Shown in pieces: positions 4,634 to 6,524 of a stretch of DNA of 6,524 nt (position 1 is its first letter; each line of letters opens with the position of its first letter). The notes beneath the pieces were generated by a model. That model worked only from the letters and a program-made list of their open reading frames with translations, searched no databases and was not told the DNA's origin. The stretch spans positions 1-6,524 of the forward strand of contig CAMOUK010000052.1 of NCBI GenBank assembly GCA_946626535.1, written 5' to 3'. Source of the DNA: an uncultured Caryophanales bacterium. GTDB taxonomy: Bacteria; Bacillota_I; Bacilli_A; Acholeplasmatales; Anaeroplasmataceae. A program made the position numbers and the translations under genes.

Positions 4634-6524
4634 CTACTCCAAACCATTTTCTTTGAATAATGCTTCAAGCTCATCATCAGATAGGTTTTCTAAATCTTCA
4701 TCAGTTCCAGATGAAACCTTTGGTCTAGGAGCCTCCTCCTTAGGTTCTTCCTTAGCCTTTGGTTTTAGGCTTATTTTTGGCTTTTTAGGTGCTTCCTTAG
4801 GTTCTTCTACCTTTGGAGCTTCAGCAGGTGCTTCTTCCTCATTTAAACCATTTTCAGCCATTAATTTATCTAATTCTTCATCAGTTAAATTATCTAAATC
4901 ATCTGATGAATTATCTGTAGGTTCTTCTACTGGAGCCTCTTCAACAGGAGCTTCCTCTACTGGAGCTTCAGTTGTATCTTCAACTGGAGCCTCAACTGGT
5001 TCTTCAGTAGGATTTTCAGTAGTTTGTTCTTCTGCAGGAGTTTCTTCAACTGGTGCTTCAGCTGGAGCTTCCTCTACTGGTGCCTCAGGTGTTATAGCAC
5101 CATTATCACCATTTGTAGTATCTTCATCCTTTGGTTCTGCCTTTTTCTTCTTAGGCTTTAATGAAATTGAAGGCTTCTTTTCTTTTGGCTCTTCAGCATC
5201 ATCTAATCCTTGTAAATCAGAATTTGCATCCTGCTTCTTAGGGGCAGATTTCTTAACTGTAGGCTTAGATGCCTTTTCTGGTTTAGGTTCATCACCTAAA
5301 TCATTGAATCCAAGTCCGTTTTGGCTCATTAATGCCTCTAATTCATCAGCAGTCATATCCTCAATTGATTTATTTTCATCAACCTTAGGTTCTGGCTTAG
5401 ATTCAGGCTTAGGCTCTTCAGCCTTTTTCTTCTTAACAACCTTTTTCTTAGGCTTAGGTTCATTCTTAGCATCTTCAGCAGCGAATTGTTCACCAAGTAA
5501 GTCATTTGCAGCCATTAATTCTGCTAATTCCTCATCAGTTAAATCATCATATTCATCCTTACGTCTGATTGGAGCAGCATTAGTTTGTTGGTTAGCCATT
5601 TGTAATGCTTCTTCCTCACGCTTCTTAGCATCCTCACGTAATTGTTTCATATGGTTACGCTTAGCCTCTGCAAGTGGAGCCATCTTTTCATTTCTAGCTT
5701 TAATCTCTGGTGATAGCTCATTTTCCTTCATTTCGGCTTCACGCTTTTGTTTTTCGATAGCCTTTTGCTTATCAAGAGCATCCTTTTCAAGCTTACGCTT
5801 TCTAGCAGTCTCTTTTCTTTCTCTTTCGATTTGAGCAAGACGCTTAGCTTCTTCTCTTTGACGCTCACGCTCAGCACGCTCACGATCTTTCTGCTCTTTA
5901 ACCTTAATCTTATCCTCAAGCTTAGCTAAAAGCTTTTCAATTCTCTTTTCTTCCTTACCCATACGAGCAATGTTCATTTGCTTAGCCTGACGTACAATCT
6001 TGAATATCATCATTCTACGTCTAGCAAATTCTAGCTGCTCATATAAATCCTTTGATTCTAATTCTTCATCAGCAACACCAAAGGCAGTTGGATAAATTTG
6101 GTCTAGCATATCAAGCATTTGTCTATAAACAACTCTGACTGATTCATTATATTTATTACCAGATCTTTCCAAACCTTCAAGTGAAGCTTCGAAAAATTTA
6201 GCTGTTTGAGATAATAATGCTTCGTTCATTGTATAATCTTCAAGCTTCTTTGTATCAGCTTCGAAATTTAATTCAATTTCAAGCTCTTTATTTTCTTCAG
6301 GCTTTGGTGCCTTTATTTGTTGAAGCTTTTTAGATGCATAAATACCATCAATACCACGGTTCTTAATAAATGATGTTAAAGCTAGGGCCATACATGCGTT
6401 AATATCTTTATCAAAGATCTTAGAATATTTATAAGCTTTTTCTTTAACATCGATATTAGTTGCAATACTATCTACTCTATCTAGATATAACCATAAACCA
6501 TAACATAATTTGAAATCTGGGTTA
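4634..6524 (-). CDS. Large charged coiled-coil protein with four repeated acidic motifs (partial, runs off right edge)
   Basis: I do not recognise this protein. The reading frame stays open to the window edge: 44 codons precede the Met at 6391, which has no ribosome site, so the true start lies outside. About 629 residues are visible. Numbering from that Met, residues -44 to about 145 look like a mixed helical soluble region with aromatic and Leu-rich heptads (for example YGLWLYLDRVDS upstream of the Met). Residues 146-225 form a long Lys/Arg/Glu/Gln coiled coil. From about 280 the chain is Pro/Glu/Lys-rich and probably disordered. It carries four copies of a 17-residue acidic helix motif (282-298, 344-360, 500-516, 568-584), two [SK]ISLKPK boxes (408-414, 539-545) and a PVEEA-rich stretch (436-491). 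There is no membrane segment, so it is probably cytoplasmic, perhaps a scaffold. Frequent Arg CGT and Lys AAG codons, unlike its AT-biased neighbours, suggest high expression. It ends TAG-TGA, just before the signal peptidase. Confidence 0.85.
   Translation of the reverse strand, partial: NPDFKLCYGLWLYLDRVDSIATNIDVKEKAYKYSKIFDKDINACMALALTSFIKNRGIDGIYASKKLQQIKAPKPEENKELEIELNFEADTKKLEDYTMNEALLSQTAKFFEASLEGLERSGNKYNESVRVVYRQMLDMLDQIYPTAFGVADEELESKDLYEQLEFARRRMMIFKIVRQAKQMNIARMGKEEKRIEKLLAKLEDKIKVKEQKDRERAERERQREEAKRLAQIERERKETARKRKLEKDALDKQKAIEKQKREAEMKENELSPEIKARNEKMAPLAEAKRNHMKQLREDAKKREEEALQMANQQTNAAPIRRKDEYDDLTDEELAELMAANDLLGEQFAAEDAKNEPKPKKKVVKKKKAEEPKPESKPEPKVDENKSIEDMTADELEALMSQNGLGFNDLGDEPKPEKASKPTVKKSAPKKQDANSDLQGLDDAEEPKEKKPSISLKPKKKKAEPKDEDTTNGDNGAITPEAPVEEAPAEAPVEETPAEEQTTENPTEEPVEAPVEDTTEAPVEEAPVEEAPVEEPTDNSSDDLDNLTDEELDKLMAENGLNEEEAPAEAPKVEEPKEAPKKPKISLKPKAKEEPKEEAPRPKVSSGTDEDLENLSDDELEALFKENGLE
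4640..5548 (-). repeat. Four copies of a 17-residue acidic motif in the charged protein
   Basis: The copies encode DDLTDEELAELMAANDL (5498-5548), EDMTADELEALMSQNGL (5312-5362), DNLTDEELDKLMAENGL (4844-4894) and ENLSDDELEALFKENGL (4640-4690). The consensus is [DE][DN][LM][TS].[DE]EL..L[MF]..N[GD]L. Spacing is irregular (about 62, 156 and 68 residues start to start). The last copy sits one residue from the C-terminus. Each looks like a short amphipathic acidic helix in a disordered tail, a layout typical of multivalent binding motifs. Confidence 0.85.
4919..5086 (-). repeat. Low-complexity PVEEA repeat stretch
   Basis: Residues 436-491 (numbered from the Met at 6391) are built mainly from APVEE, APAEA and TPAEE units, with repeated GGAGCTTC/GGTGCTTC-type DNA blocks on the plus strand. 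The stretch is a probable flexible spacer and a likely site of length variation between strains by replication slippage. Confidence 0.7.

Noticed and set aside
4626..5834. A long plus-strand open frame of about 402 codons rich in Ser, Ala, Gly and Phe
   Set aside because: It is the antisense of the Glu/Pro/Ala/Lys-rich tail of the charged protein. Low-complexity GAA/GCT/CCA codons on the minus strand give stop-free Ser/Gly/Ala codons on the plus strand. It has no ribosome site, and the minus-strand frame has clear repeated motifs.
5728..5929. Short open frames on both strands over the coiled-coil region
   Set aside because: These are alternative frames of the Lys/Arg/Glu-rich coiled coil of the large charged protein.
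6389..6391. ATG at 6391 as the start of the charged protein
   Set aside because: No ribosome site precedes it and the frame is open and protein-like for all 44 codons to the window edge.
404..6524. Use of the mycoplasma code with TGA as Trp
   Set aside because: The Trp codons I checked in the recognised genes are TGG, no gene is interrupted by TGA, and TGA stands as the second of two tandem stops at 4631-4633. None of the seven first stops is TGA, but seven genes in an AT-rich genome are too few to mean much.

Overview
The window is AT-rich (roughly 30% GC by eye). Every gene lies on the minus strand, with good Shine-Dalgarno sites, sigma-A-like promoters and compact hairpin-plus-T-run terminators. 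All visible Trp codons in the recognised genes are TGG, and a tandem TAG-TGA stop occurs, so the standard bacterial code fits. This suggests a low-GC Bacillota member, perhaps a Bacilli/RF39-like or Erysipelotrichales-like gut lineage, rather than a code-4 mycoplasma. The lineage is an inference, since no marker gene is present.

Reading in the direction of transcription (right to left): the right edge holds the 3' part of a large, highly charged, probably cytoplasmic protein (complement 4634..>6524). It has a helical N-terminal part, a long Lys/Arg/Glu coiled coil and a disordered tail with four copies of a 17-residue acidic helix motif. Its TAG-TGA stop is followed, nine bases later and in the same frame, by a TTG-started signal peptidase I of the ER/archaeal/SipW type with an added charged cytoplasmic tail (3824..4624). 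A strong terminator follows. Next come two tandem paralogous small membrane proteins (3237..3647 and 2761..3168), each behind an extended -10 promoter with the same GTGATATAAT core. The first also has a large inverted repeat upstream. After a terminator there is a probable two-gene unit: a diacylglycerol-kinase-family lipid kinase (1839..2672) and an 81-residue two-helix membrane protein (1583..1828). After another terminator comes an alkaline-phosphatase-superfamily hydrolase (404..1513) with its own terminator.

The left end carries a tRNA-Leu(UAG) with an encoded CCA, a strong promoter and a terminator. Beyond it is the first 18 codons of a gene that looks like a RhuM-type protein, behind a good promoter covered by operator-like repeats.

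Most of the window looks like ordinary chromosome. The less ordinary items are the repeat-motif protein coupled to a tailed signal peptidase, the paralogous membrane protein pair with its dyad-containing promoter, and the repeat array at the RhuM-like promoter. No transposon, CRISPR array or phage structural gene was seen.
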